Source: Cylindrodendrum hubeiense (lineage: Eukaryota > Ascomycota > Sordariomycetes > Hypocreales > Nectriaceae). From it: a DNA stretch of 64,000 bases. A program made the translations under genes and the position numbers. This document shows positions 20,168 to 33,112 of the stretch, in pieces (position 1 is the stretch's first letter; each line of letters opens with the position of its first letter). The notes under the pieces were generated by a model that saw only the letters and a list, made by a program, of their open reading frames with translations, was not told where the DNA came from and searched no databases. Location: the NCBI GenBank assembly GCA_014621425.1, contig JAANBB010000066.1:1-64000 (forward strand), read 5' to 3'.

Positions 20168-22752
20168 TCAACGAAAGCGTGATGGCTGCCATTTGTCGTC
20201 AAACATCTGGGAAATGAAATAAACCTCAGCGTCGTACTCGCACGACTCTTTGAGAGTCTTCCAACTGTCGCCTGGGAGATTATTAGTCATGGAATGAGAC
20301 ATAATGCCAAGTTTGCGGCTAACCTTTCTGAGTGCTCATGCCGATAATTTGCCTCATGTAGCCTTTTTGCTCTTCACTTAGGGCCAAAAATTTGACAGAT
20401 GAGTCTTTGGTCCAGTCAAGTTGAAAAGGCCCGTCTCCTTTGCAACAGTAGTGGAAATGCGCAAGCAAAGTATTGGCACCGGCGTGAAATCCTTCTAGAA
20501 GTGGATAGTTTGAGAAGGGAGTCTGTAAGACTGTCAGTTGTTTTTCTTCAAGTTTCACCGTGTGTGCTACCTCTAGATGGTGTCGAATTGCAAATTTCCG
20601 GTCATGATCCGCAGCCATTTCGTAATTGTTCAGCAAAAGAAACGTGCAAAGATAGATGATGAACCAGTTTGATGCCTTGTTTAATTTAACAAGGCTGCGA
20701 AGTCGTGTCTGAATAGACTTTTTGAGTGGTAGGAGAATAGTTTTGATGACAATTTGGTCCAATTGGGCATCCATGACTGGCGTTACGGGAACATGAGTAA
20801 AATAAGGGCTTTTATCATCCCACCATGGATGCCTTGAATCCTCAATATTGTGCTCCAGTGTCTCGTTGCCGAGGATCCGCCATGGCTTCTCGATCAACCT
20901 ACTGGCAACCCAAAGGTGGAGTGTTTCTTCCAAAAGCTCTCTGTCTTGTATTGCCTAAAGTCTAAGTTCAGAGAGCATCATGAGGCCTGGAAGGATAGAA
21001 ATACCTCAGCTCGATTAAGTAGGGACAAAATCATTGAGAATGTGTTGCTGAGAATCCCCGTTTTGCTTTCCATCAAGATCTGTACATGCTGGTGAACGGC
21101 TTCTTTCACATGGCGTTTCAATTCCTGACTGCATTGTTGAATGTCAGCTAGAGCGTAAGGAGCACACTCAAGTATCTCAGATCCATTGACCGAAAGCCAC
21201 GAATACGTAAGGATATCCCCATGGCCTGGAAAGAACTTTTTGACTGCAACATTGATGGAGGTTTGATCATAATCTTGTGTCAGCATCACCCATTTCTCAT
21301 CCTGGGACTGCCAGGTGGTGATATCCTTCAGCCCTTTCCCTAGCCACCTTCGCGACCAGCGGAAATTGTCTGTAGGGCCTGTAGCGTTAGTTAATATCAA
21401 TTCAGTTAACAGGTTATTAGCGGCAATACCTAATCTAAATAACTCTATGTCGGTGAGTTTGTAGCGAAGGCATGGAAGTTTGTATATCCCGGGCGTGATT
21501 GTGAGACAAGTGACACAGCCGCCGTCGTGATCATTTTCCGCAGGAGTGCACTGTTTATTAGCAGGTGGATCAACGTGGAAGAGAAATGACATACTCTAAT
21601 TCGATAGAGATGGCAGCGTATGCATGCCCCCACCTTCCTTGTCAATTTAGTTTCATTCTTTGCCCTTGAGTCTGTAATGGGCTGCTTCTTCGTCACTCGG
21701 TTCTGCCCGTGGCCCTTTTTCACCTGCTTCCGGTGGTTTCTGACCCTTTGAATCTCATCCGATTCATTATCTCTTGGCTTGAGAATATTGTACTGAGAGT
21801 TCTGATGGAGATTTGATGCTGGTCCGGGATATGAGTCATGTTGATAATTGCAAGGTTGACACATGTTGATATTAAAGGATGGAAGAGGAAAGTTTCCAGT
21901 GAAGGCAGACTTACTCGCATTTGCAATATTGGACGAAACTTGTGCATCAGCAGACTCTAGGTCATCGAACATATTTATCGGTGACTTGCTGATGCCTCTG
22001 GACTCCGGGGTCATCGGTTGGTTGGACCACGAACCCAGACGGAGCTCCGAGATCCCACTTCCAGTCCCGGAAAGTTCCCCGTATGGAGAATAGATATCAA
22101 AAGCTAGCGATGTATCATGTCCCGTTGAGAGATCTCCAAATGACCCAGGGTGAGTGTCAAATTCGACAGCGCCTTGTTGACAACCAGGTAGGTGCAGTTG
22201 TGGCAGTGCATTCGCCTGGCTTGCTTGGCGACGGCTATCATCAACCGGAGGTAAATATCCAAAGTCCAAAGAAACATCGAATGGCGAAGATGAAGAATTG
22301 AGCAGTGGTACAGCGATTCCATTATGATCCAAACTAGTGAAGTCATTTTCAGGGACCTGGAATTGTTCTTGAGAGGATAATTCGTTTGCCACAGCGATAG
22401 CTGCATTGGGGTCGAGGTAGGATGTGGTTGTTAACCCTGCATCAGGTGATTCTGTGGGGGTATACACAATGGAAACACCAGAGTCTTCATCATGTGAAGA
22501 TGACCCGGGGGTAGAGGAATTGGGCGAAGTAGCGGAAGGTACAGAGAGGAGTGCCGTTGTTACGCGAAGAGTCGTTGGAATAGGCAGTTTCCCATGGAAA
22601 TGTGTATCAATATCAGAAGGCTTGGTAGCATGCCTGGGCGGTTGCATAACTTTAGATATTGCACTCGCGAGTTCGGGTTGGTGCAAGGCGTTCAAGGCGA
22701 TGACAGCCTGCTCCAAGACGGCCCTTTGATTCGAGCCAAGAAGGGAACCCAT
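20168..22752 (-). CDS. Zn2Cys6 fungal transcription factor with internal zinc cluster
   Basis: Five exons (22752-21595, 21550-21430, 21378-21005, 20954-20324, 20271-20168) encode 795 residues, or 779 if a 48-nt in-frame GT-AG intron (20570-20523, CTGAC branch) is also removed. The zinc cluster is not N-terminal. Cysteines 377, 380, 387, 398, 401 and 413 follow about 375 residues rich in Ser, Pro, Gln and Asn that look like an activation region. A basic stretch (about 340-372) precedes the first cysteine. Spacing is C2C6C10C2C11C, with the last interval longer than the usual 6-8. An intron splits the cluster between the second and third cysteines. The C-terminal 350 residues are helical. It lies at the cluster edge and is the obvious candidate regulator. 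Confidence 0.85.
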
Positions 22753-23733
22753 GGCGCTGCCGAGTTTTAGAGCTCCCCAAAAACAATGCAATTCGGGAAA
22801 AGCAGGTTAAAATGTTGCAAAAGGCAAAAAAAACAGGTATTAGCAGATACAACAAGGTTTGTGTTGCGTAATGATGGCACCGGCTGCATAACAGAGCCTG
22901 ATGTGCGACTTTTGTTGTTGCTGTGAGATGTTTTACATTGCAGATCGCATGGATTTATGTCCCTCAGCACGGTGAATGGTATGGAAATACACGCAGTACG
23001 TCTAACACAACATCAGGCTGTGATGGCGGATGACATGGAGCCGAAACCTGAAAAGGCGCGGCCATTAGTTCCGATGTAGTGACATTGAGGCCACCGACAG
23101 GCTAGGCTCATTTCGCCGATGCGGTGAAGCCATGTCAAACCGTCCAAGTGCTACACGAACAGAAGGGCCTCAAGAGATCCAATCAAGAAGATTTGCCAAT
23201 CAATGATCTCGCAGATGTGCGACAGGTCAGTTTGAGACCTTGCCATTGACCGCCCCGACCTGACTACATGGAGATACACAGCCCCAAAGTTCACAGGGAG
23301 GTGCGACATTCTGTGCTGTACACATTCTGTGCTGTGCCACCTGCAGTAAGCTGATTCGGTCTGCACATTTGTGTTTGCCTTGGTTTCCAAGATCAGGCTC
23401 GGCTCTTTGAGAGCTCGGCTTGTTGAGGCTCCGCGTTGGGCGCACCGGTAGGCTGAATATCTGGAACCAAATGCAGCTAATGTATCATCGCCGGTCCTCT
23501 CTTGCCCATCTCGGGCAATCTGCATTCGTCTAGTACCAACGCCAATTTACAATTTGACTTGGGCATGTTTAAAATGCGCCTGGTTGCCTAAGTTTTCGGC
23601 CTCATTTACTTCCCATCCGCATCAATTGTAGCCCTGTCGCTGGCCAGCACGAGAAAGCCTGACGATCCATGCCCGACAAGGCCATTCACTCTCAACCCAT
23701 TTCCAGCCTGCGCCACATAGCCGCCGCCACTTC
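22753..23733. other. Divergent gap between regulator and amidase
   Basis: About 980 bp serving both promoters. No ATGTGGG copy was found. An open frame at 23151-23525 (minus) has no family resemblance. A direct repeat of ATTCTGTGCTGT occurs at about 23310-23336. Confidence 0.4.
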
Positions 23734-26137
23734 ATGCATCTCCTTATGCTCCTCCTCCGAGATTTTAGTTTCCTCCCCTGGGGCTGGCGAACAAAGCGCA
23801 GTGCTCCCGTGGCTCCACTCGAGGAGACAGACTACAGCAATGCACCAGAGTTCATTTTCAAAATCAAAGAGACTTCCTTTTTAGCGAGGCGTTTCTTACA
23901 TCAGACGAGGACCCTTGACACCACCATCACCGGGCTGTGCACCGTTTTCCGGCCGCCGAAGCTTGTTTCTTGCAAATGGCTTCAAGATACTGTCAAAGAA
24001 TGGCAACGGGACGACGATATCTTCCAGTTGGACTTCACAGCGAATTTAGTGTTTGTCAGAGGGGAGAATGAGCCTAAGACCGAGATTAGTCGCGACTCTC
24101 GCCAGGTGCTGCAAGAGTGGAAATCTAAGGTCACATTTGCCACAGTTGATGTCCAGAGTTTCCCACAAGGTCCATACTACGTGCAAAACGGAGTTCTATA
24201 TACTGTCTGGAAGTTATTTCCAGACACTCAGGAGGCATTTATGACTGCCACAGTCCCGCAAAATGAGGCCCCCCAGCTGTGAGCAACCATGACACATGCA
24301 CATCTACCTAGCTGACAACGGTTAGTAGCTACCGGAACCTACCAGTTAGTGACGGTAGTAGGCTCGTTATTGGCGCGACATCACGGCTCTATTCTCCTCA
24401 GACTGAGAAGAAACCATTGAATGGTATTCGGATCTCTGTCAAGGACAACATTGACCTTGCGGGCATCAAGACAACGCTCTCATCTCGGTCTTGGGAGAAA
24501 CTCTACCCTCCAAGACAGACTACAGCGGCAGCACTACAGATACTTCTTGACTTGGGTGCCATTGTCGTCGGAAAAACAAAGTTAAGTCAGTTTGCAGAGG
24601 TTGAAGCGCCTACAGCAGACTGGGTCGACTTCCACTGTCCTTTTAATCCCCGCGGTGATGGGTATCTGACCCCGGAGGGAAGTACCACAGGAGGTGCCGC
24701 CGCGCTTGCAGCGTATGAGTGGCTTGACGTTAGTATCGGCACTGACAGTACGTTCTTCCACTGACGAATATTTTCCGGCGTTAACTTGTTTTAGCCGGAG
24801 GGAGCCTGAGAGAACCAGCCTCTCAGCAAGGGTTATTCGCGCTTCGTCCAAGTTGGGGTTCTTTGCCCATGGAAGGCATATTTCCTCTTGCATTGTATAA
24901 TTCACCTGTGAAATCCCATAAGTTCCATTCTGACCCTGTTTAGCGCCCTTGACACTGTAGGGTTTCTTTGTCGTGATGTAGATATTCTTCATAAGGTTAC
25001 GGCAGCTTGGCTCGGAGGTAACAGCCATGAGTCTAAAGCAGACGTAAGTTTGCTTTTCCCCCCTACCATCCGCAGTGCGTATTGAGATATTTGAAAGAAA
25101 TTTAACTGATTTAATCTCACTATAGAAAAGATTAAGAAAGATCACCGTACTTTCTGACTTTGAGTATGGCCCCGGCCTTGCGAAACGGGTTTTTGATAAC
25201 TTCGTATGGCGCCTAGAAAAAGCAACTGGCGTTCAAAGCACAAGAATAAATCTCAATGAAGATTGGAAACAGAAGAGCCCTTCCTGTGATGGAAAAGGCC
25301 TTGTTGAGTACATAGGAAAGGTGCTTCACGCTTGGCTCTTTACAGCTCATTGACTGATAAAATTGTAGCAACAAACGATGAAAGCCATCAAAACATTTGA
25401 CCTGTTTCAAACTACCAAAAGGTTTCGGGATGGATATAGGTACAATTTTGGAAAAGAACCATATGTCAACCCCGCGATTCGCCTGAGATGGTAAGTTACT
25501 ATTCATCCCTGTTTTCATTTGCAGTTCTAATGACTCAGGTGCGAGGCAGAGGAATCTACTGCAGGTGGGCAAAAGGCTGCCCTAGAACGCAAGCTGGTGT
25601 TCAAAAACTGGTTTCTTGACTCCATTTTAGCCGTAGATCCTTCCGAAGGGCTTACCACCATAACCATCGTCCCTATCTCGGATGAGGAACCTAAATACCG
25701 CGACGATTATAAAGAGTATGAAGAAACTCTACGTAAGATTTGTTCCAGGTTAACGTTTATAATAAAAGGGGACCTTGGATGGGCGGTAGTGGATTTCACC
25801 GCAATTTCCTCTCCTCGCTCACTGGCTGTCCCGAGGTTGTCGTTCCCAGTAGGTGTTCTCTGGCAGAATTTGAGATTCTATTAACGCATACTTGCAGTTG
25901 GCCAGATTCCCTACCAGTCACGTGTTACCAAGCGACAAGAGTTTCTGCCTATCGTGGTTGCAATTCTAGGGCCTCCTGGTACAATTACCAATCCACAGCC
26001 TCAACGGCAGCTAACTTTCCTTAGGCACGGATATTGCGTTGACAAAATTCGTAGCTGACTTGTTGAAGAAGTCAGACATGCCAACATCGGTCAGAACGGG
26101 GGCAGAAGCATTTCCACGAGTCTATAAGATTTGCTGA
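23734..26137 (+). CDS. Amidase-signature family hydrolase, ten exons
   Basis: Exons 23734-24278, 24326-24747, 24795-24894, 24944-25043, 25126-25320, 25369-25490, 25539-25715, 25769-25848, 25898-25978 and 26025-26137 encode 644 residues. The catalytic lysine lies in [11 protein letters not shown], the cis-serine in GSTTGG, and the nucleophile in [11 protein letters not shown]. The Ser-cisSer-Lys triad is therefore complete. A 53-nt intron at 25716-25768 resolves what first looks like a frameshift. The first 180 residues are a poorly conserved fungal extension, and the start is uncertain because another frame is open from 23669. It would hydrolyse an amide. Its position next to the regulator makes cluster membership possible, but no shared motif supports it. 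Confidence 0.82.
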
Positions 26138-27073
26138 ATTCACCTCTCATGGTAGCTATGCTGGGCTTGCCTAGATGGATTTGAAAATTATCTTAGGAAC
26201 GGGTTTTTGCGCCTGGCCAGGTGGGTGGGAGATTGCTAGTCTGAGCATACAAATACAGGTGACGGCAGAATTTTGATGACCACCATATTGAATGCTGCCT
26301 GGAACATCAGAGACATCTTCTGCTTCTCTTATGGTAATGTCCGCGAACCATGAGACTGACCTAATTGGCTATGGTAGCATGATTGATTTGCAGTGGGGCT
26401 CAACATCAGCTGAGGCCTCAGCATTGACGTCACAGGACAGCAGCGCCATTCCAGGCTGGGGTTGGGGCTGAGGCTGACTGCCCTGCAAGCTTCTACCCAT
26501 CGCCGGTCCATATTGTCAACGGGCTGCTCTTTGAGCCCTGAGAGTGCTGTGACAGATATCACCGAACGGTTGGGGTTTCGAGGTGAATTCCTTTCTTTTC
26601 CAAAGTTTGTGATAAGTCATGTTTTTTTCTTGGCGGTGGCTTTTCGCTAGAATACGAAATTTCTCCAGCGGCGTCATGCCCTTAATACATTTATTTTCGC
26701 CGGTCCATCGTTAACCAGGTGCGGTCCTCGCCACATCGTCCAGCTACGCCATGCATCTCACCGGTCCCTTCTATGGTCATTTTGGCTTATAGGCCAATGA
26801 ATTGAGGAGATCAATGAAGGCTATCCTAGGACTTTAATGAGCCATGGAAGGGACAAAAGCTACTGCCTGGGACTCACGAGGCAGACTCACGACCGCAATG
26901 CTTGGGATTCCTCTCATGGACCGGTGAACTGGAGATGGACTCTCTAGCGTCACTGCCACGGCCAGATAGATACGTGACTGATGCCATATGAGATATAAAG
27001 ATCGCGACTTGTTCTGCATTTAAAACGGAAATCCAAAGACCCAATCCTCAGCATTTGGCTCAACTCCATAATC
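26138..27073. other. Gene-poor gap
   Basis: About 0.9 kb after the amidase with no supported gene. Frames at 26329-26650 and 26834-27019 have no recognisable family. Confidence 0.4.
26993..27000 (+). promoter_or_regulatory. TATA-like element
   Basis: ATATAAAG lies 74 bp before the ATG at 27074 and is followed by an A/C-rich leader. This is typical of a fungal core promoter. Confidence 0.35.
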
Positions 27074-27307
27074 ATGACGAAGTCTTCAACACCCAGTTCA
27101 GCCCCTTCAAGTAGGCCCTACTGCAAAGATGCAGTAAACACATCAGCAATATCATACATTGGCATGATTAATGTCAATGGTAAGTGCACACAAGTACATG
27201 GATGATTAATTCTAACGGTGCAAGGATCCTTCACTCTGCCCATGTATCCGAAGCAAGACAAAGCAAAACTAGCTACAGGAAAGCCTAAGTCATCGGACCG
27301 GAAATGA
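27074..27307 (+). CDS. Possible small two-exon gene (62 residues)
   Basis: Exons 27074-27179 and 27225-27307 are joined by a 45-nt intron that starts GTAAGT, has a CTAAC branch site 12 nt before its end and closes with AAG. A TATA-like element and an A/C-rich leader precede the ATG. The predicted peptide is Ser/Pro-rich at its N-terminus, Lys-rich at its C-terminus, and has no signal peptide or known motif. No homologue is recognised. It may be a real small protein, the remnant of a larger gene, or chance; the splice signals make chance less likely. Confidence 0.35.
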
Positions 27308-28658
27308 ACAACAATGTGCAGTTAGAGGGTTACGAATTGGACCGAAGACAGCCACACGACGGCTTTGGGTGATGTTGGGCCGGGATAGAGATTATTGATT
27401 TGGAATAGGATTGAGGGTCAGAAGAGAATTCGGATATGTAGGAGTAGAAGATTGTTATTTAGCGTTGATCGCGAGAGATGCGCCAAAATAGGTCTAGATG
27501 CATGTATTCTGGTCGTTGTGTCAAAAACAATGGCATTTGTGGAATAGTCTCGTTGAATACTCAAATATTCCTTGCATTTTTGCACCCTTCGGGAGTCTGT
27601 CATGCCTAATTTAGGGGAAATAATGACTTCGGCACTCAAATTAGATGAGGTAAGTACCAAGTGCCGCACGCTTCTGGCTCGTCTCAGGTTCATGGGTCTC
27701 ATCTTGAGTTGGAAAACCGTTAACAAAATGACGCGAGTTGAATATTTGGGACGTAGAGTAGCATAAATGTTTTACTGAAGGGTGCTTGAAGAGCTTTGAG
27801 CAAGAAGTAGGCAGTGTTAGGTTGCGACAGTGATAAGGCTGCGGTTGCTGCAAGGCGACCCCAATCAGGTGTGATTACGTAGCTTTGGCACATTGAGGCC
27901 TGTTGCGGCCCAATGCCACCAAGAGGCAATGATTAGTAGAAGACAACTTTGAACCGATGATTAGACGAAAGGGGGCAAGGAGATCACTAAAGGAAAAAGT
28001 ATATGGCGGAGGACCTTTATATATCCGGGAAATACTATATGATGTCTGTGCTCTAGATCTCTTTGAGTAATTTTACTCAGTAGCTCTGGTATCTGGGTTT
28101 ATATATTTCTCGGAAGGAGACTACGTTAGACTCGTTGTAAAGCTCACCACAAGTTGGGTAGTTGGGATTGTGCGACAAGTCAGACGGCAGCATCGCCACG
28201 ACAGGCCGGGTGGCGGAAGACCCAAAAGAAAAAGACCCGGGATGCTTGCATTGTCCAAAAAGCCCTCAAGCATTCGATTGGAGAAGCCGCGAAATTGCCC
28301 GCCTCGCTTTCCCCGCTTTGAAATGACAAGGCTGCGCTGACTGTCCGTGAGCAGATGTCCCATGCATATGTGGCTGTTTCGCAGGAAAACAAGGCAACCA
28401 ATGGCCTCTGGTCCCAAAAGAACCAAAAAGCCAAGACCACCACGGTTATATAATAGCTGTTGGCAAGATGCCATCTCTCGTTATTATGGTATTAGCAACT
28501 CAACCAGCCCAACTCCGATATTTCCACTGTATCCCTAGCTCATTACGATCAAAGTCACAACAGTTTCAACGTACCTTTTTCATTCGAAGTTGTGGATATT
28601 CTTATTCTTCATTTCCCTTCCCCCTCTGTTTTACTTTCTGTGTTCGAGAATCTTCACT
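27308..28658. other. Gene-poor gap
   Basis: Only short open frames occur here. On the minus strand TATATAAA (28023-28016) precedes a 57-codon frame from about 27892, but no family, intron or coding pattern supports it. Confidence 0.4.
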
Positions 28659-31600
28659 ATGCCCGTGGATTGGAAACTATACGAGAAGGAGGTCATCGAC
28701 AAGTACGTGAATGGGGAGATGAATGCCGAAGAAACCATTAGGCACCTCCTCCACATGTATGGTGTCAATATCACGTAAGTTGACCGTTAACCGTCATATT
28801 GAGAGTCTTTGTATGGTTATTGGACTAATGCCATCTAGCATCAGGCAGTTTAAGTCGAAGTTTGGAGGTTTGAAGAAGCTGCGCCGCGATGAATGGAGGG
28901 CAGTGTTTTCTGAGATTCGAAACCGAGAAACCCATGGATTAGCATCCGAAGTCTATCTCTATGGCCGTCAGTTATCATCCGAGCGTGTCGCTAGAGAAAG
29001 GCGGCGGTATGTGAACGACTACACAGTCCAGAGGCGGCCCGATGAAATAGGTTTGTGTCATCTATGTTAAACCCCTGATCCCGCATACGCCAAATACTTA
29101 CTTCGCAGACTTGGGCATCGACACTTTCAGCGAGCATCGTTTAGAAATTCGTAACCCATCCACAACGAACACCAATTTATCTGCACCCGGAGGCTCTCAT
29201 GCAAATGAAGAACCCATGCAGGATGGAGAGACTTGGGGGGCTCAAGAGATGGAAAATCGGACACAGCCAGTAGATGAAGAAGATATTGATGTGGATCCTG
29301 CGGCTCCCTCGGATCTTGCGGAACTAGAACCAGGCACTACACAACGACAACATCACAGTGAACTTGAGGTTTCAAATCCTGTGTCTTCTCCCAACCTTGG
29401 GATAACTATGCCCCGGTCTAGTGCGTTTTCAGATCCGGACTGTTGGGCGACTATGACATTTGGTCGCTTTCTGCAACGATATCAACCACTTTCCCCCTCT
29501 GGATTCTTTTTCGCATCCCCCAGCCCAGAAATGGCGACTAGAGTGGCAGGCTGGGCAGGGCAGCCACTTCCCTCCTTCTGGGACACGATAGGTATTCAAC
29601 ATCCCCTTTGAAAGACCATGGTTTCTTCGCCTGCTAATGGATATAAAGAAATCACTTCTCTAATCCCAACTGTTATTGGACCTAACGACCTCTCCATCGG
29701 GAACCGAATTTGCAATGCGAAATTGAGCAACACACATACACGGGTGAGTTGGGGACATTCTGGTTGTGTCTTGTCGCTCCTGATGAGTGCGGATCCAAAA
29801 TTGGTAATCCTGGAGCATGCGGCAGCATTGGTTGAAGATGTTATAACGAAAACTCCCTCGTATTATCGGGGCGCAAACTCACACAAGGTTGAACTCTTTC
29901 GTCCTCCCAATTATACTGGGCAGCTGCTTCATCAGATGCTGATAATTGGGGCATACCTGATCTCCAACAATTTCCTCAGCGATCTTGAGAGCAGGGTTTT
30001 CTTTGGATGGGCGATGGATCAGACATTCAATGACCAGTTCAGTACTTTTCTTCATACAAGCTCGGGGCATATTCGTTCTTGTGCACTGAAAATACTACAA
30101 CCGAACGCTGAAGAATTTGAGAATAAAACTACGTTCTCCACTATAAACCTCTTCGACTTGGTTTATCCGCTCTTTGCTCAAAAGGGTCGTGCTTTGACAC
30201 CTTGTCTCAAATCGAAACTGCTGAAGGAGGCTATTGACTCTAACAATTTGGAGCAAGCCAGGCACTTGGTGTTAACTGGCGCTGATGCCAATTTAGCCAT
30301 GAAGCGGAGGTATTGTTGCGCGGATACATTCAGCCATGCTGTCCACTGTGGCTCTACAGCGATGGTGAGATTCCTAATCACAGCTGGCGCCAGGGTCATG
30401 ACGAGTACCCTTGAGGCTGCGATACGTCGCCAGGACATTGAGATGATAGATGTCCTGCTGCTGGAATTAGGCGAAATTGATTTCGATCTGTCAAATAAAA
30501 TATGGGAGATTCTCGAAAACATCAAAACGCGGTCACCAACAACGTTCCTGACTCTGAGAAAAAGATATGCAAATCAAAGAGCATTGCGGGCCTTTGAATT
30601 GATTCAGGCGGCAAATAAAGGAAATATCGCACTCTCTAAGTTTATTGTCGAGCAAGGTATTGATGAAATAGACCTTGAGAATGGACTACACAAAGCTATT
30701 AAATGTGGCAGTCTGGATGCGGTGAGGATATTTCTCAAGCGAGAAGTAAATCCTGATGCTCGACAATCTCGACTTATTAAAAAAGATGGCGGCCACCTTA
30801 TTGGACTTGCGTTAAGTCTCAATTCTGAACAACATCCCTTGGATTATGTCTATCTTCTACTCAAGGCCGGTGCGGAAATTAACGACGAGCTGGTCACGCG
30901 TATCTGTCAGCACGCACTGAAATTTAACCGCCTTGATTTCATGTACCTGTTATTATATAAGGGCTATGACATAACCTTATTTGGATCAGCTGTGCTGGAG
31001 CACTTCGCAAATCGAGTCGTAATTCGAGATAACGATGATGGGGGCGAAATTTATCAGTGTGGAGTTTTTCTTGACGCGGGAGCCCCAATCAATGCATATG
31101 GATTGAGAGGAGGAAGTGCTCTACAAGTTGCAGCAAGCCAAGGGAACCTGCGACTTGTGCGATATCTTGTTGATGAAGGGGCGGATCTGAATTTCCCAGC
31201 GAATGATGATGGTGGCAAAACAGCCCTTCAAGCCGCAGCTGGCTCGAGATACCGTAGTTGGGACACGGTGAACTGGTTGATTGATGCAGGGGCTCATGTC
31301 AAAGCAATCCATGGCGGAAGTACGGTTCTGGAAGCTGCAGCACGCGTATCTGTTACGCTGCGTTTTTTCAAGCACCTACTTGCGCTTGAGGCGCCTGTTA
31401 ATCGTCCGGATTGCAAAAGCGGCAGTGTTTTACACATTCTCATTTCTATGAGAAACCTCGGCTGTGTCAAACTGGCAATTGAAGCTGGTGCGCGGGTGGA
31501 GGATCGAACCCTTTCTTCTGGAATGATGACCCCACTTCAGTTTGCCGCAAGCCGGGGCGACATGGAGGCTATTCTGCTTCTTCTCAGTTATGGAGCTGAT

Positions 31601-32302
31601 ATCAATGCACCTGCTGGCAAGTTTAGCGGCCGCACCGCTCTGCAAGCAGCTGCATCTGCCGCAAAACTTGTTCCTTGCTTTACGCGAGAATTTGGGCACT
31701 TCGGCCTAGAGAGATTAACATACAATGACTCCCCATATCCAGAAATCGTTGAACTTCTCTTATTGCGCCAGGCAGACGTTAATGCTTCCGCTGCAAAAGA
31801 ATTTGGACGCACCGCTTTGCAAGCGGCCACGTCCTCAGAATGTCCCGACCCTAGAATCGTTACCCTTCTTCTGGACCACGGCGCAGATGTCAACGCCGCC
31901 CCTGCGGAAATAGGTGGTGTTACGGCGCTGCAAGGGGCAGCCATCAAGGGAGACATGGAAATTGCCAAGATATTGCTGAAGCACAAAGCTGATGTCAATG
32001 CAGCACCCGCCCTAAAGAAAGGTCGCACGGCGATGGAGGGTGCTGCTGAACATGGGAGAATGGATATGGTACGGTGGCTTATCAATTCGGGAGCAGAGCC
32101 TGATCCAGTGAATGGCCTCTCTAGGGCAATTGAGCTGGCTGATGAGAACGAGCACTTTTTTATTGTGATTTTGTTGCAAGATGTTGAAGAATTTTATGAG
32201 TCCAAGAGGTGTAGTGACTTGTTGAATACAATGCCCTGGTCATTGCTGCCGGATCGGGGAATGGTGATGAATGAAGAAGAAGAAGATGGCCATTCTTCGT
32301 AG
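28659..32302 (+). CDS. Clr5-domain ankyrin-repeat protein
   Basis: Four exons (28659-28774, 28839-29050, 29109-29591, 29649-32302) encode 1154 residues. Residues about 3-60 form a Clr5 domain (DWKLYEKEVIDKYVNG onwards), a fungal helix-turn-helix-like module also called the Tc5-like N-terminal domain. An acidic low-complexity linker follows. After about residue 480 come roughly a dozen ankyrin repeats recognisable by GADVNA-type turns and TALQAAA helices. The last intron joint (donor at 29592, acceptor ending 29648) keeps phase, so the Clr5 and ankyrin parts are one gene. Proteins of this layout are numerous in filamentous fungi; roles are unknown, probably protein-protein or DNA contact. Confidence 0.88.
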
Positions 32303-33112
32303 AGTGGGAGACGAGTATTTATTATATCCGGTTCTCGTCTGCGTCATTGATCACCACATGGGTTATTATGGGTGTTTTGCTGGCTGAGTGGCACATAAAT
32401 TTAAAAGCCTTTGAGAATCTAGTTGGTGGAACAAGCTTAACCAGCGAAAAGCAGCTGTTAAATTAGTTTCAATGTCATTGCTAAGTGGGAAGTTTGGCTT
32501 TTAATGGAGAGTTAGGAGTTGTCTTCGAAGCAGTAATTAAAGCGGAGCCCCAAACTCCAGCACCGTTTGCTCAAAAACTGGGGGTCCATCTCCGACGTAA
32601 GAGCCAAGCCAACTTCAACCTAGTGCCGCAATCGCGGGTTGTTTCGGTTGTGACTCAACATTTTCGCACACTGACATCCGCACTAGCCGCTACCATCGGC
32701 ACAACATCCCGATAGCGGACTTCCTAGTCCGATGGATCCTCAATATGCCGAGCACTCGGATAATGATCGGAGATGGGATGAGCGTCGTTCGCTATATCCC
32801 AATATCACGCATAGCTTAAACTCTAGGAATTCATATAAGGGCAGTGTAACAGGTGATCCCGGGGCTTTCAACCGTTTCCAGCAAGTTGGTTCGAGACATT
32901 AAGACTTATCAATCACAACAAGCACTGGTAGCACTCTCGGCTGCACTTGTGGATCTTATCTTGTCTCCCGAAGAAGAGTGCCCAAGCTGCTGCTCACCCG
33001 ACAACACAACTTTGTCAGTCACAGACAGAAGCAGGGTGTAGGACAGCATCGCACAAGACACCTACGAATCTCTTACTCTCGATCTACAATATCCGCCGCT
33101 TCTGCTGTCAAC
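32303..33112. other. Intergenic gap with short inverted repeats
   Basis: About 800 bp. Around 32690-32780 there are repeated words of the CCGAT/ATCGG type that could form small stems. I see no gene. Confidence 0.35.

Noticed and set aside
25716..25768. Apparent frameshift in the amidase between two open frames
   Set aside because: A 53-nt GT-AG intron with donor GTATGA joins the frames in phase and restores the expected order, so the gene is read as intact.
1..27000. Secondary-metabolite backbone gene (PKS, NRPS, terpene synthase, prenyltransferase)
   Set aside because: Looked for and not found in any frame; the cluster is therefore described as backbone-free within this window.
27418..27929. 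Overlapping minus-strand frames downstream of a TATATAAA word at 28016-28023
   Set aside because: No start with good context, no consistent splice model and no recognisable family.
32690..32780. Possible operator made of repeated CCGAT/ATCGG words
   Set aside because: Spacing is irregular and no other gap shares it.
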